DNA of 41,405 bases from an uncultured Clostridia bacterium. Lineage in GTDB: Bacteria > Bacillota > Clostridia > Christensenellales > UBA3700. Shown here piece after piece: positions 17,282 through 29,019 of the stretch (its first letter is position 1; every line of letters starts with the position of its first letter). The position numbers were made by a program, and so were the translations under genes. The notes below the pieces were generated by a model, which saw only the letters and a list, made by a program, of their open reading frames with translations, was not told the origin of the DNA and did not search any database. The DNA lies in contig CAMWNK010000011.1 in the NCBI GenBank assembly GCA_947175555.1, forward strand, positions 1-41,405, read 5' to 3'.

Positions 17282-18469
17282 CTATTTACCGTTATAAAAT
17301 CTTTGAGCCTGCTCAGTCAGATAATACATCTTGCCGCCCTTAGCCAAGACGTGATTGTATCCTCTGTCGAGACAAGCGGAGAATCCCGCATTAAAGTCCA
17401 TTTTGATAAGCTGTCGCAATTCCTCTACCCCGTCGTAGTTCCTGCCTTGCTCCAATACGTCCGCGCAATATATGAGCTTTTCAAGGCAGCTCATATTTTC
17501 CCTTGCCGTACAGTGATAGCGTATCGCGTCCAAGATCTCGCTATCCTCTATCCCGAATAGCTGCTTTGCGACTATCGCGCCGACGTACTGATGCTCCACA
17601 GGCTTGCCTATTGCGTCCTGCGGCACGGCGGAGAGGTCGTACTCAACCACACTCTCCACCCTCTGTCTGTCCTCGTCGTCGGCGTCGGGCGGAAGCGGCT
17701 TATTTGCCTTGGCTATATCGAATTGAGAAGAGCCTTTACCGCAGTCGTGCAAGAGCGCGGCTATAAAGACCTTATCGTAGTCGAGATTGAGCTTGCAATA
17801 ATAATTGAGGCGCAAGGCGCACTCGCACGTGCGCACGCTGTGCTCATATCTGGCAGGCTTTACGTGCAGCTTTAGCTCCGCCTTCACGTCATCGTACTTG
17901 CTATACAGCGAATTGGACCTAATATATTGCTCCACCTCTTGCGGCACGTCCTTATAGACGCCGAGCATTGCGCCGTACCTTATCAGCGTGGACGAAATAT
18001 CTCGAGGCTGATAATCCATGAGCGTAATCTTTGCGCCCCTAATCTCCCAATAGCTCTTAGCCTCAAGCAACCTATCGTCGTTATCTCCTCTTTTGAACAC
18101 TACTAAAGGACATATCTTGACCACGCTATCGGGTCTGCTCCACTTGTGCAAATCAATCAGACTGTCCCCGCCTATCACGTAATGAATATCGCCGTACTTA
18201 TCCTTAAGGATAGGCAGGATATCTGCCGAGTAGCGCAAAGAGGGATTATTAAGCTCCGTCTCGTCCACGATAATACGCTCATCGCCCGCGGTAGCGGCTT
18301 TAATCATGGCAAGTCTGTGCGCCCCGTCCGTACGGCAGTGCTTATGCGGAGGATTGCCCGTTACAAGCGCAATTACCCTATCGTAACCGCAACTCAAGAG
18401 ATGTCGCATGATTGATATATGTTCTAAGTGAGGGGGATCGAAAGTCCCTCCGAATACGGCGTATTTCAT
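17282..18469 (-). CDS. nadD: Nicotinate-nucleotide adenylyltransferase fused to HD-domain (YqeK-like) hydrolase
   Basis: N-terminal GGTFDPPHLEH (NadD nucleotidyltransferase); C-terminal H-x-HDCGKG HD motif (FIAALLHDCGKGSSQFD). Confidence 0.88.
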   Translation of the reverse strand: MKYAVFGGTFDPPHLEHISIMRHLLSCGYDRVIALVTGNPPHKHCRTDGAHRLAMIKAATAGDERIIVDETELNNPSLRYSADILPILKDKYGDIHYVIGGDSLIDLHKWSRPDSVVKICPLVVFKRGDNDDRLLEAKSYWEIRGAKITLMDYQPRDISSTLIRYGAMLGVYKDVPQEVEQYIRSNSLYSKYDDVKAELKLHVKPARYEHSVRTCECALRLNYYCKLNLDYDKVFIAALLHDCGKGSSQFDIAKANKPLPPDADDEDRQRVESVVEYDLSAVPQDAIGKPVEHQYVGAIVAKQLFGIEDSEILDAIRYHCTARENMSCLEKLIYCADVLEQGRNYDGVEELRQLIKMDFNAGFSACLDRGYNHVLAKGGKMYYLTEQAQRFYNGK

Positions 18470-18475
18470 ACTATC

Positions 18476-18504
18476 ATTATATATTATATGTCAAACGTAA
18501 TCAA
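18476..18504 (-). promoter_or_regulatory. Putative promoter of nadD fusion, -10 box 6 nt from ATG
   Basis: Minus strand TTGATT (18504-18499), 17-bp spacer, TATAAT (18481-18476), GATAGT, ATG (18469); no SD. Confidence 0.65.
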
Positions 18505-18581
18505 TCTCAATCGATACGTTTAACTGCCTAAATCTTGTTGCAGCTCGCCCAATCAATCGCTTGATTGCCTATCCTGCCACT

Positions 18582-18610
18582 TTGCATAAAAAGACTGCTT
18601 AAGGTATACA
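18582..18610 (+). promoter_or_regulatory. Putative promoter of the 18617 gene, -10 box 6 nt from ATG
   Basis: TTGCAT (18582-18587), 17-bp spacer, TATACA (18605-18610), AATAGA, ATG (18617). Confidence 0.55.
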
Positions 18611-18616
18611 AATAGA

Positions 18617-19447
18617 ATGAATAGGTATAAAATCATATCCCCTGTCAATAAATGGAATATGAATAAAGTAGCCGATTTTTTGCTTTTGCAAGCGATATCC
18701 TTCCTATTGACGCTCATGATAACGTCATACTGCGGAGTGGGCATTATCCTCAGCCTGCTGATTGCCTTTGCGGTAATGATATTCTTGGGAATAGCCGTCA
18801 ACGTACTCGCATCCGTAAAAGGAGATAAATATATCTCATATTCCGACTACTGCCTGCTGTGTCGCCTAAACGGAGACGATTGGCTGAAAAAAGAGGTCGC
18901 CGCTATCATGTCGTGCAAGTTTGAGTGCAATATCAAGGGCGGCGGAGTCATGTGCGGCGATACGTACATTCACGTCAATTCTAAGTTTTCGCCCGTATCC
19001 TTGGATGCTCTCACCGCCGTATACAGAGGAGCAAAAGCCGACGGGCTTACATACGTAGGCATACTTCAGATAGGCAAGGACAACAGGGCGCTGTCTCTCA
19101 GCAGACGCCTCGGCGATGTAAAAATAGAATTTCTTTCATTCAAAAAGTTTTATAAACTCGCCGCCTGCATTGGGCGCGTGCCCGCCGTAACGCCTCGGCA
19201 CATTAACAGGCGAAAGATACTTGTTAGCGCAATCCCCGTAATATTCGGCAGAGCTAACGCAATCCGCTTTGTAGTAGTATCGTTGATACTGACGCTAATG
19301 AGCTATATCACGCCCTTTAAGACTTATTATCTCTCAATCGCAGCCGTTGCCGCAGCCGCCGCAATAGTATGTATGATACTGCCTATCTCCGCGCCTAAAA
19401 AGGAAAATATATTCAGCAGACCGCCCAAGCTACCGCTGAAAAGATAA
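18617..19447 (+). CDS. Membrane protein of unknown function
   Basis: 276 aa; two N-terminal hydrophobic stretches, ~100-aa soluble domain, two C-terminal hydrophobic stretches, basic tail. Confidence 0.75.
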   Translation: MNRYKIISPVNKWNMNKVADFLLLQAISFLLTLMITSYCGVGIILSLLIAFAVMIFLGIAVNVLASVKGDKYISYSDYCLLCRLNGDDWLKKEVAAIMSCKFECNIKGGGVMCGDTYIHVNSKFSPVSLDALTAVYRGAKADGLTYVGILQIGKDNRALSLSRRLGDVKIEFLSFKKFYKLAACIGRVPAVTPRHINRRKILVSAIPVIFGRANAIRFVVVSLILTLMSYITPFKTYYLSIAAVAAAAAIVCMILPISAPKKENIFSRPPKLPLKR

Positions 19448-19461
19448 TTAAACAGAGGCAA

Positions 19462-19761
19462 TCACAGCTGAATATGCTTGATATCCGTGCGCATGGACCT
19501 GCGGTAGAGCACCGCCCTATTGCCTATAGCCTGTACGGGTACGGCGTCCAACTTATCGGCAATCTCTCTCAAAATATCTTTAGCAGACATTGCGCAATTA
19601 GGCAATACGGATATCTTAATCAGTTCTCTGCTATCCAATAAATCGCTAAGCATAGTATACGAGTTATCCGTCAAGCCGTTCTTGCCGATATGGGCGCAAG
19701 GCTGCATGGTCATCGCAAGACTTCTCAGCTTTGCGCGCTGAGCCGTAGTAATCTCCAACAT
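19462..19761 (-). CDS. yhbY: YhbY family RNA-binding protein (CRM domain)
   Basis: AQRAKLRSLAMTMQPCAHIGKNGLTDNSYTMLSDLLDSRELIKISV; downstream of obgE with SD AAGGAG. Confidence 0.88.
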   Translation of the reverse strand: MLEITTAQRAKLRSLAMTMQPCAHIGKNGLTDNSYTMLSDLLDSRELIKISVLPNCAMSAKDILREIADKLDAVPVQAIGNRAVLYRRSMRTDIKHIQL

Positions 19762-19770
19762 TTATACTCC

Positions 19771-22409
<2,639 letters not shown>

Positions 22410-22412
22410 AGT

Positions 22413-23231
22413 TTACCTCTTCAACATCCTGCATTCGGCCTCTCTCTTCTTATAGAAGCCCAGTCTGTTCATCGCCTCTGCAAAGTCTATCTTATGACCG
22501 TCGAATTCGGGACCGTCTACGCACGCGTATTTAGTCTGACCGTCTACGGTAAGTCTGCAGCATCCGCACATGCCCGTGCCGTCGAGCATAAGGCAGTTCA
22601 TGCTCACCACGGTGGGGATATTATACTTAGCGGTGATATCGCATACGTTCTTCATCATTATCATAGGACCTACCACAAAGACGCAGTCTATCCTCTCGCC
22701 CGCATTAATCAACGCCTCGAGCTTAGTTGTTACAAAGCCCTTTTCGCCCTCGCTGCCGTCGTCGGTAGTTATATAGAAATTACGGGAAAACTTTGCAAAC
22801 TCGTCCTTTGCAAAGAGCAATTCCTTGGTCTTGGCTCCGATAATTATGTCGCAAGCTCTGCCTTCTCTCATCCTCTTTTTAGCCTGAGGATATATTACGG
22901 CGCAGCCTATGCCGCCGCCCACGAGCAACACTCTGTCGTACTCGTCAAGCTCCGTAGGATTGCCCAAAGGTCCTACGAGGTCCTCTACGTAATCCCCCTC
23001 TTTGAGCTCGGCTATCTTGCGCGTGGTATCGCCCACTACCTGTATAAGCAAGGTGATTTCGCCTGCCTTTTCGTCATAGTCGCATATAGTGAAAGGCACG
23101 CGTTCGCCACACTTGTCAACGCGCACTATTACGAATTGCCCGGGGTTGCAATGCGTGGCGATATCTTTGGCTTCCAGCGTCATCTTAATGACCGCGGGAG
23201 CCGTAATCTCAGTTTTGATTACCTTATTCAT
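22413..23231 (-). CDS. Sulfide/dihydroorotate dehydrogenase-type FAD/NAD-binding protein (NfnA)
   Basis: GQFVIVRVDKCGERVPFTICDYD flavin binding; LLVGGGIGCAVIYP; C-terminal Cys cluster NCLMLDGTGMCGCCRLTVDG. Confidence 0.87.
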   Translation of the reverse strand: MNKVIKTEITAPAVIKMTLEAKDIATHCNPGQFVIVRVDKCGERVPFTICDYDEKAGEITLLIQVVGDTTRKIAELKEGDYVEDLVGPLGNPTELDEYDRVLLVGGGIGCAVIYPQAKKRMREGRACDIIIGAKTKELLFAKDEFAKFSRNFYITTDDGSEGEKGFVTTKLEALINAGERIDCVFVVGPMIMMKNVCDITAKYNIPTVVSMNCLMLDGTGMCGCCRLTVDGQTKYACVDGPEFDGHKIDFAEAMNRLGFYKKREAECRMLKR

Positions 23232-23884
23232 AATCTACCTTCTTTGAAAAATCTGCAATAATCGGTTATTGCGCACACGTCGCAATGCGGCGCTCTTGCC
23301 GTGCACACGTATCTGCCGTGATGTATAAGCAGATGATGCGCCTGCGTCAGCCTGCTGTTGGGGACTATGGATATGAGCGTCTTTTCCACCTCGGCAGGCT
23401 TATCCGAGTGCGCCAGTCCTATGCGGTTGCTCAGTCTCAACACGTGAGTATCAACAGGCATCGTCTGCTGTCCGAAAGCCACCGCGCTGACCACGTTGGC
23501 GGTCTTTCTGCCCACGCCTGCAAGAGTCAGTAAACTGTCGAAGTCGCTTGGCACCTCGCCGCCGAACTTATCCACGATATCCTTGGACGCGGCGATGATA
23601 TTTGCGGCTTTATTCCTATAAAAGCCGCACGAGAATATCATGCGCTCGAGGTCCTCTTGCCTCATATCGGCAAACTGCTCGGGTGTATTGTACTTATCGA
23701 AAATATGCGAGGTAACTTCATTGACGCGCTTATCCGTGCACTGCGCCGACAGTATCACCGCCACCAGCAACTCAAACGGCGAGTTATAATTGAGCTCGCA
23801 TACTGGTTGAGGGTGCTGCATGAGCAGTCTATCGAATAATGCGTCAACGTCCTCTACTCGCCACAAAGCAACGGTATCAGACAT
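23228..23884 (-). CDS. nth: Endonuclease III
   Basis: FELLVAVILSAQCTDKRVN, LAGVGRKTANVV, VDTHV, C-terminal 4Fe-4S cysteines (CTARAPHCDVCAITDYC). Confidence 0.94.
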   Translation of the reverse strand: MSDTVALWRVEDVDALFDRLLMQHPQPVCELNYNSPFELLVAVILSAQCTDKRVNEVTSHIFDKYNTPEQFADMRQEDLERMIFSCGFYRNKAANIIAASKDIVDKFGGEVPSDFDSLLTLAGVGRKTANVVSAVAFGQQTMPVDTHVLRLSNRIGLAHSDKPAEVEKTLISIVPNSRLTQAHHLLIHHGRYVCTARAPHCDVCAITDYCRFFKEGRL

Positions 23885-23899
23885 CTTTATCGTACAATT

Positions 23900-25174
23900 T
23901 TACTTTCTTACTATGTATTCGCTGCGCTCTGCGCCTACCGATACGACGCTTATCTCGCATCCGACCAGCTCTTCCAGCCTGTCGATATACTTTTTAGCAT
24001 TGATAGGCAGGTCGCTTTCCGTGCGGCAATGACCTATGTCGCACATCCAGCCGTCGTAATACTCGTATATGGGCTTAGCCTTATCCAGCATTATGCCGCG
24101 GGGGAATTTCTCCACTCTCTTGCCGTCTATCTCGTAGGCTACGCACACGGGTATCTTCTCCATATAGGACAGTACGTCCAGCTTTGTGAGCGCAAGCGTA
24201 TCCGCTCCTTGAGCAAAGACGCCGTAACGCGACGCAACCGCGTCGAAAGGTCCCACTCTGCGAGGTCTGCCCGTAGCCGCGCCGTACTCGCCGCCCGCCT
24301 TACGCAGATCCTCCGCCTCTTGTCCGAACCACTCGGTCGTGAAAGGTCCCTCGCCCACGCAAGAGGAATACGCCTTCATTATACCGATAGACTTATCTAT
24401 CTTATACTTGGGCACGCCCGCGCCTATGGGAGCGTAAGCGGCTATCGTATTGGACGAGGACGTATAAGGATTGATACCGAAGTCGATATCTCTCAGCGCG
24501 CCGAGCTGCGCCTCGAACATTACCTTCTTACCCTGCTTAATCTGCGTATCGAGATAGCCCGAGACGTCGCATACGTAAGGCTTGAGCCTGTTGCCGTACT
24601 CGGTAAGATAGTCCATTATCTCATCCACCGTGATAGGCTCGCTGCCGTAGGCTTTATTTATAAACAGGTTTTTATAATCGATGATGCCTTGCAGTCTCTT
24701 TTTGAGATTATCGGGATAGAAGAGGTCGCCCATCATGATTATCTTCTTGAGATACTTATCGCCGTATACGGGCGCAATGCCCCTGCGGGTAGAACCGTAC
24801 TTGGCGTCGCCCAGCCTGTCCTCCTCAAGACAGTCCTGCCTTACGTGATAAGGCATACATATTACCGCGCGCTCGCTTATCTTAAGATTGTCGGGGGTAA
24901 TCTTGACGCCCGCGGCAATCAGTCTGTCCATCTCGCCGCACAGATGCTTCATATCTATTACCATGCCGTTACCCATCACGTTGGTTACCTCGGGACGAAG
25001 TATGCCCGAAGGGATAAGGTTGAGTATGAATTTACCCAGTTCGTTGATAACGGTATGTCCGGCATTATTGCCGCCTTGATAACGACACACCACGTCGTAG
25101 TCGCGGGAGATAAGGTCTACCATACGACCTTTTCCTTCATCGCCCCAGTTGATTCCGACAATAGCTGTTAACAT
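23900..25174 (-). CDS. purA: Adenylosuccinate synthetase
   Basis: VGINWGDEGKGRMVDLISRDYDVVCRYQGGNNAGHTV; SD AAGGAG upstream. Confidence 0.96.
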   Translation of the reverse strand: MLTAIVGINWGDEGKGRMVDLISRDYDVVCRYQGGNNAGHTVINELGKFILNLIPSGILRPEVTNVMGNGMVIDMKHLCGEMDRLIAAGVKITPDNLKISERAVICMPYHVRQDCLEEDRLGDAKYGSTRRGIAPVYGDKYLKKIIMMGDLFYPDNLKKRLQGIIDYKNLFINKAYGSEPITVDEIMDYLTEYGNRLKPYVCDVSGYLDTQIKQGKKVMFEAQLGALRDIDFGINPYTSSSNTIAAYAPIGAGVPKYKIDKSIGIMKAYSSCVGEGPFTTEWFGQEAEDLRKAGGEYGAATGRPRRVGPFDAVASRYGVFAQGADTLALTKLDVLSYMEKIPVCVAYEIDGKRVEKFPRGIMLDKAKPIYEYYDGWMCDIGHCRTESDLPINAKKYIDRLEELVGCEISVVSVGAERSEYIVRK

Positions 25175-25363
25175 TATGTTTATCTCCTTAAGAGTTATTT
25201 GCGTATATACTGTATACCTTATTAATTATCGCGCGCGCCCGATACAGCGTCTATTCCTTCCATGGATAGACCGTTGGCGCAGGGAGAATATGTCAAGGAT
25301 ACAATCTATCTGCTCTTTATATTGTTTTCCGTCCCTACGGCGCGCTTTTTATCGCCGCCGCTT

Positions 25364-25396
25364 GCGGGCTTTATCTTAGCAGACGGTATCTTAGAC
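25364..25396. repeat. 33-bp direct repeat, copy A (downstream of ATPase stop)
   Basis: GCGGGCTTTATCTTAGCAGACGGTATCTTAGAC; one mismatch to copy B at 25534-25566. Confidence 0.9.
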
Positions 25397-25475
25397 ATTG
25401 CTTAGTCTGCTTGGCACGCTTGCCGCATATCTGCCCTATCTCTGCCGATATCGAGATAGCCGCTGCGTTAAGTTC

Positions 25476-28400
25476 TTACCGCTTTATATTGCCCGCAGTT
25501 GTGGCAGCGCTCTTCTTCGCGCTATTATTCGCAGCGGGCTTTATCTTGGCAGACGGTATCTTAGACTTCACCATGCCGGCAGTCTCTTTTATCCTTATAA
25601 AGAAGTTTTTAATCTCTTTGATAAGCTCCTTCACTGCGCCTATTTCCACTCGCATTACAAGCATACATGGCGCGATACATATCATCATGATCGCTAGCTT
25701 AGTTATCATGTCCGACGTCAGCGAATTGATTGAGAAGAATTCTCTCGTCCAGTCTACCGACACGGCGAATATCAGTCCCATCAACGCTAAGAATATCAAG
25801 AATAATCGCATCTTGGTATACGGATAACACACCTGCAATAGCACAAGTAGCGCGGTAAGTCCCGTTACGTAGAACGCCATCGTGGCAATCTGCGACGATA
25901 CGTCTATACCGATGTCGTGATAGAGTATCGATATTACCGTAACCATCAGCGCAATGGTAAGTCCCGCCGGCAACGCCTTGGAGAAGACCTTGGATAGGAA
26001 ACTTCCCGTAACCTTCCTATTATTAGGCTCGAGAGCGAGGAAGAAGGAAGGCATACCTACGAACAGACCGCTTATCAGCGTGAGCTGTATGGGTACGAAA
26101 GGATAAGACAGCTGCAATATTATGCACATGAGCGTAAGCACTACGCTGAAAGTCGTCTTGACAAGGAAGAGCGACGCCACCCTCTCTATATTGTTGATTA
26201 CTCGTCTGCCCTCGGCAACGACGCTGGGCAGGGACGCAAAGTCGCTGTTCATCAGCACCAGCTGCGCGACGTTACGCGCCGCCTCGCTGCCCGACGCCAT
26301 GGCAATGGAGCAATCCGCCTCCTTGAGAGCCATAACGTCGTTGACGCCGTCGCCCGTCATACCTACGGTATAGCCTTTAGCTTTGAGCGAGGTTACCAAT
26401 ATCTTTTTCTGCTTGGGCGTAACTCTGCCGAATACCACGTACTTATCGCACGCCTCGTATATATCTTCGTCGGCAGTGAGCGTAGTTGCGTCGATGTATT
26501 TCTCCGCGCCAATAAGTCCCGCGCGCTCTGCCACCTTGGATACCGTTATCGGGTTGTCTCCCGATATTACTTTAAGGTTGACGCCCTGCTCGGCGAAGTA
26601 ACGCAGCGTCTGCTCGGCGTTCTCTCTTATCTTATCGGATAAGATAATCAGTGCCACGGGACGCATCTCGGCGACGCTCATCGTCTCCACGAAGGCTTGC
26701 TGAGTATATACAAGCACGAGCACTCTGTAGCCGTTGCGGCCGTATTCTTCTACGTCCTCTCTAATAGTTTCGTATCTTTCTTTCAGCACGAACTCGGGCG
26801 CGCCTACTATAAATCTGCCCTTAGCCCCGAAGTCTGCTCCGCTCCACTTCCTCGCGGACGAGAAAGGCACCGTACCGAAGCACTCGTACAGATTTTCGCT
26901 CTTGAACCTCTCACCTATCGCCTCAAACGTAGAGCCGCTCGTGCCAAGCGCCGCGACCATACTGGACATGATGTCCTCCACGTCGCCGTACTGGTCGGAA
27001 TAAGGCTTGATATCCTCCACCTGCATACTGCCCTCGGTGATAGTACCCGTCTTATCGAGGCACAGCATATCTACGCGCGCAAGCGTCTCGATAGAGAACA
27101 GGTCCTGCACCAGCGTCTGCTTGCGGGCGAGCTTGATTACGCCCACTGCCAAGGCTATAGAGGTCATCATTACCAATCCTTCGGGTATCATGCCTACTAC
27201 GGACGCTACGGAGTTGGTAACGACAGAGCTTACTTTAGCCGCCATATCCGAGGACACTATATTGAACATATCCAGATATCCCAGTCCCTTCTCCGCGCAG
27301 TTGGTAAGATACATGAGTATACCGAGGGGGAATATGGCTATGGTAACGATTCTTATAATCCAGTTGATGGAGCGCATGAGCTGCGACTTGGTCTTTTTAT
27401 ATTTCTTGGCTTCGCTAAGTATGGTAGCTGCAAAGTTATCTTTACCCACCTTCACGACTCTTGCTCTGCAAGTGCCCGCCTGCACGATACTGCCCGACAG
27501 CAACTCCGCGCCCGCTACTTTATGGATATCGTCCTGCTCGCCGGTAAGGAGCGACTCGTTGACCTCGCACTCTCCGCTGACTACTACCGCATCGGAGGCA
27601 ATCTGCTCGCCTGCGTGTATCTCCATGATATCGTCCAATACCACTTCGGATATGTCCACGTTGATGCACTCGCCGCCGCGCACTACGCTCACCTTAGGCA
27701 CGTTGAGCAGCGACATCTTCTCGAGCACCAGCTTGGACCTCACCTCTTGCACGATACCCACAATCATATTGAATATGACCAATATTATAAAGGTCATGTT
27801 CTTAAGAGAGCCGAATACGAGTATTAGCGCGGCAAGGAAGAAATTGAGCGCATTGAACAGCGTCATTACGTTGGACCTGAATATGCGCAGATAAGACTTG
27901 GTAACTATATTGGGCTGGACGTTATTGTATCCTCTTACCGTCCTCTCCTCGACCTGCTCGTCGGTGAGACCTATCTCGGGATCGGGCTCCACTCTCTTAA
28001 GCTCGGAAGTATAGGAATGCTTCTTCTTTTTATCGGGCTTTGTGGCTTTTACTTTAGCCTTAGGCTCCTTATCTTTCTTTTTATTCTCCGCGGAATGTCT
28101 ATCTGAATTATCCGCGACGATAGCAGAAGAAGAATTTGCTTTATCCTTACCCTTCTTTACGCTCTTTTTATCATCGGCACTTGCCGCAACAGCGGATTTA
28201 TCATTATCGCCGCCTTTTGTCTCGCTTGCAATCGCGCCGCCTTTATTTACGCTCGTTGCCGCGACGCTCTTATCTATCGGCGCAACGTCTTTACGAGCCG
28301 CGCCCGCGCCGCCCGCTGCCGCCTTATTGCTTGCAGGCGCGCCGACTGCTCTATTGGGCACAGCCGTCCGATTGAGGGCAGCATCTTCTTGACTTTTGGG

Positions 28401-28889
28401 CACTTGACGCCTTATCACTTTTACAAGTCTGCCGTCGGGCAATCTCTTATACGTTACGTCCTCTTGCGCTCCGCTTGCCGCGCTCTGCATATCCGCGCCT
28501 GCAGCCCTATTGCCGCTTGCGCTTACTGCGCTACCATCCTTAGACGTCTTAGCTACGGTTGCCGCCGCTGTCGGCTTGGTCTTTACGATGACGGTGCGCC
28601 CGTCGGGAGTAACCATCCTTCTGCCCTCGGCAGGGACGGGCGACTTATTCGACGCGCCCGAGCCGTCGGTACGCCTATCCGCCGCAGTCTTATCGGCGGT
28701 TGCGACAGTTGCCGCATTGCGCCCCTTGGCGGTTACGGTCTTAGCTGCCGCGGAAGAATTACCCTCTACTGCCGCCTTGCCCTTTTGAGCGGGTGCGCTC
28801 GCAGCGGCGGGCGCAGAGGCTGTCTTGCGTCTTGCAGCGTTGCTATTATTTCCGTTTACGGAAGTATTTGAGTCCTTGCTTTTGCCCAT
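25476..28889 (-). CDS. Cation-translocating P-type ATPase with ~290-aa low-complexity N-terminal extension
   Basis: CLDKTGTITEGSM phosphorylation motif, SLLTGEQD, GMTGDGVNDVMALKEADCSIAMASG, TM segments; residues 1-290 rich in Ala/Lys/Ser. Confidence 0.93.
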   Translation of the reverse strand: MGKSKDSNTSVNGNNSNAARRKTASAPAAASAPAQKGKAAVEGNSSAAAKTVTAKGRNAATVATADKTAADRRTDGSGASNKSPVPAEGRRMVTPDGRTVIVKTKPTAAATVAKTSKDGSAVSASGNRAAGADMQSAASGAQEDVTYKRLPDGRLVKVIRRQVPKSQEDAALNRTAVPNRAVGAPASNKAAAGGAGAARKDVAPIDKSVAATSVNKGGAIASETKGGDNDKSAVAASADDKKSVKKGKDKANSSSAIVADNSDRHSAENKKKDKEPKAKVKATKPDKKKKHSYTSELKRVEPDPEIGLTDEQVEERTVRGYNNVQPNIVTKSYLRIFRSNVMTLFNALNFFLAALILVFGSLKNMTFIILVIFNMIVGIVQEVRSKLVLEKMSLLNVPKVSVVRGGECINVDISEVVLDDIMEIHAGEQIASDAVVVSGECEVNESLLTGEQDDIHKVAGAELLSGSIVQAGTCRARVVKVGKDNFAATILSEAKKYKKTKSQLMRSINWIIRIVTIAIFPLGILMYLTNCAEKGLGYLDMFNIVSSDMAAKVSSVVTNSVASVVGMIPEGLVMMTSIALAVGVIKLARKQTLVQDLFSIETLARVDMLCLDKTGTITEGSMQVEDIKPYSDQYGDVEDIMSSMVAALGTSGSTFEAIGERFKSENLYECFGTVPFSSARKWSGADFGAKGRFIVGAPEFVLKERYETIREDVEEYGRNGYRVLVLVYTQQAFVETMSVAEMRPVALIILSDKIRENAEQTLRYFAEQGVNLKVISGDNPITVSKVAERAGLIGAEKYIDATTLTADEDIYEACDKYVVFGRVTPKQKKILVTSLKAKGYTVGMTGDGVNDVMALKEADCSIAMASGSEAARNVAQLVLMNSDFASLPSVVAEGRRVINNIERVASLFLVKTTFSVVLTLMCIILQLSYPFVPIQLTLISGLFVGMPSFFLALEPNNRKVTGSFLSKVFSKALPAGLTIALMVTVISILYHDIGIDVSSQIATMAFYVTGLTALLVLLQVCYPYTKMRLFLIFLALMGLIFAVSVDWTREFFSINSLTSDMITKLAIMMICIAPCMLVMRVEIGAVKELIKEIKNFFIRIKETAGMVKSKIPSAKIKPAANNSAKKSAATTAGNIKR
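25534..25566. repeat. 33-bp direct repeat, copy B (inside ATPase C-terminus)
   Basis: GCGGGCTTTATCTTGGCAGACGGTATCTTAGAC; encodes SKIPSAKIKPA on the minus strand. Confidence 0.9.
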
Positions 28890-28896
28890 ATACTGA

Positions 28897-28939
28897 ATGA
28901 TATCATTTTTATCCTTTATAAGTCAATTACTTAAGTAAT
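28897..28939 (-). promoter_or_regulatory. Putative ATPase promoter with 14-bp palindrome at -35, -10 box 7 nt from ATG
   Basis: ATTACTTAAGTAAT palindrome (28926-28939); minus strand TTGACT (28926-28921), 18-bp spacer, TATCAT (28902-28897), TCAGTAT, ATG (28889). Confidence 0.6.
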
Positions 28940-28951
28940 ATAATATATTAA

Positions 28952-28996
28952 ATAAATAAGCGGACGCTCAATCGGAAAACTCCGCTGCCCGTCCGC
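28952..28996 (-). terminator. Probable terminator (minus strand) of the pheS...thiI operon
   Basis: GCGGACG/CGTCCGC outer stem with inner CGGA-gttt-TCCG type stem, then TTATTTATTTAA on the minus strand. Confidence 0.55.
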
Positions 28997-29019
28997 CTCG
29001 ATATTAAGCCCAAATAACG

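Noticed and set aside
24029-28871. Long plus-strand ORFs such as 24029-25171 (380 aa), 26697-27827 (376 aa) and 27007-27894
   Set aside because: Antisense shadows of purA and the P-type ATPase; translations show no recognisable domain and the sense-strand genes are clear.
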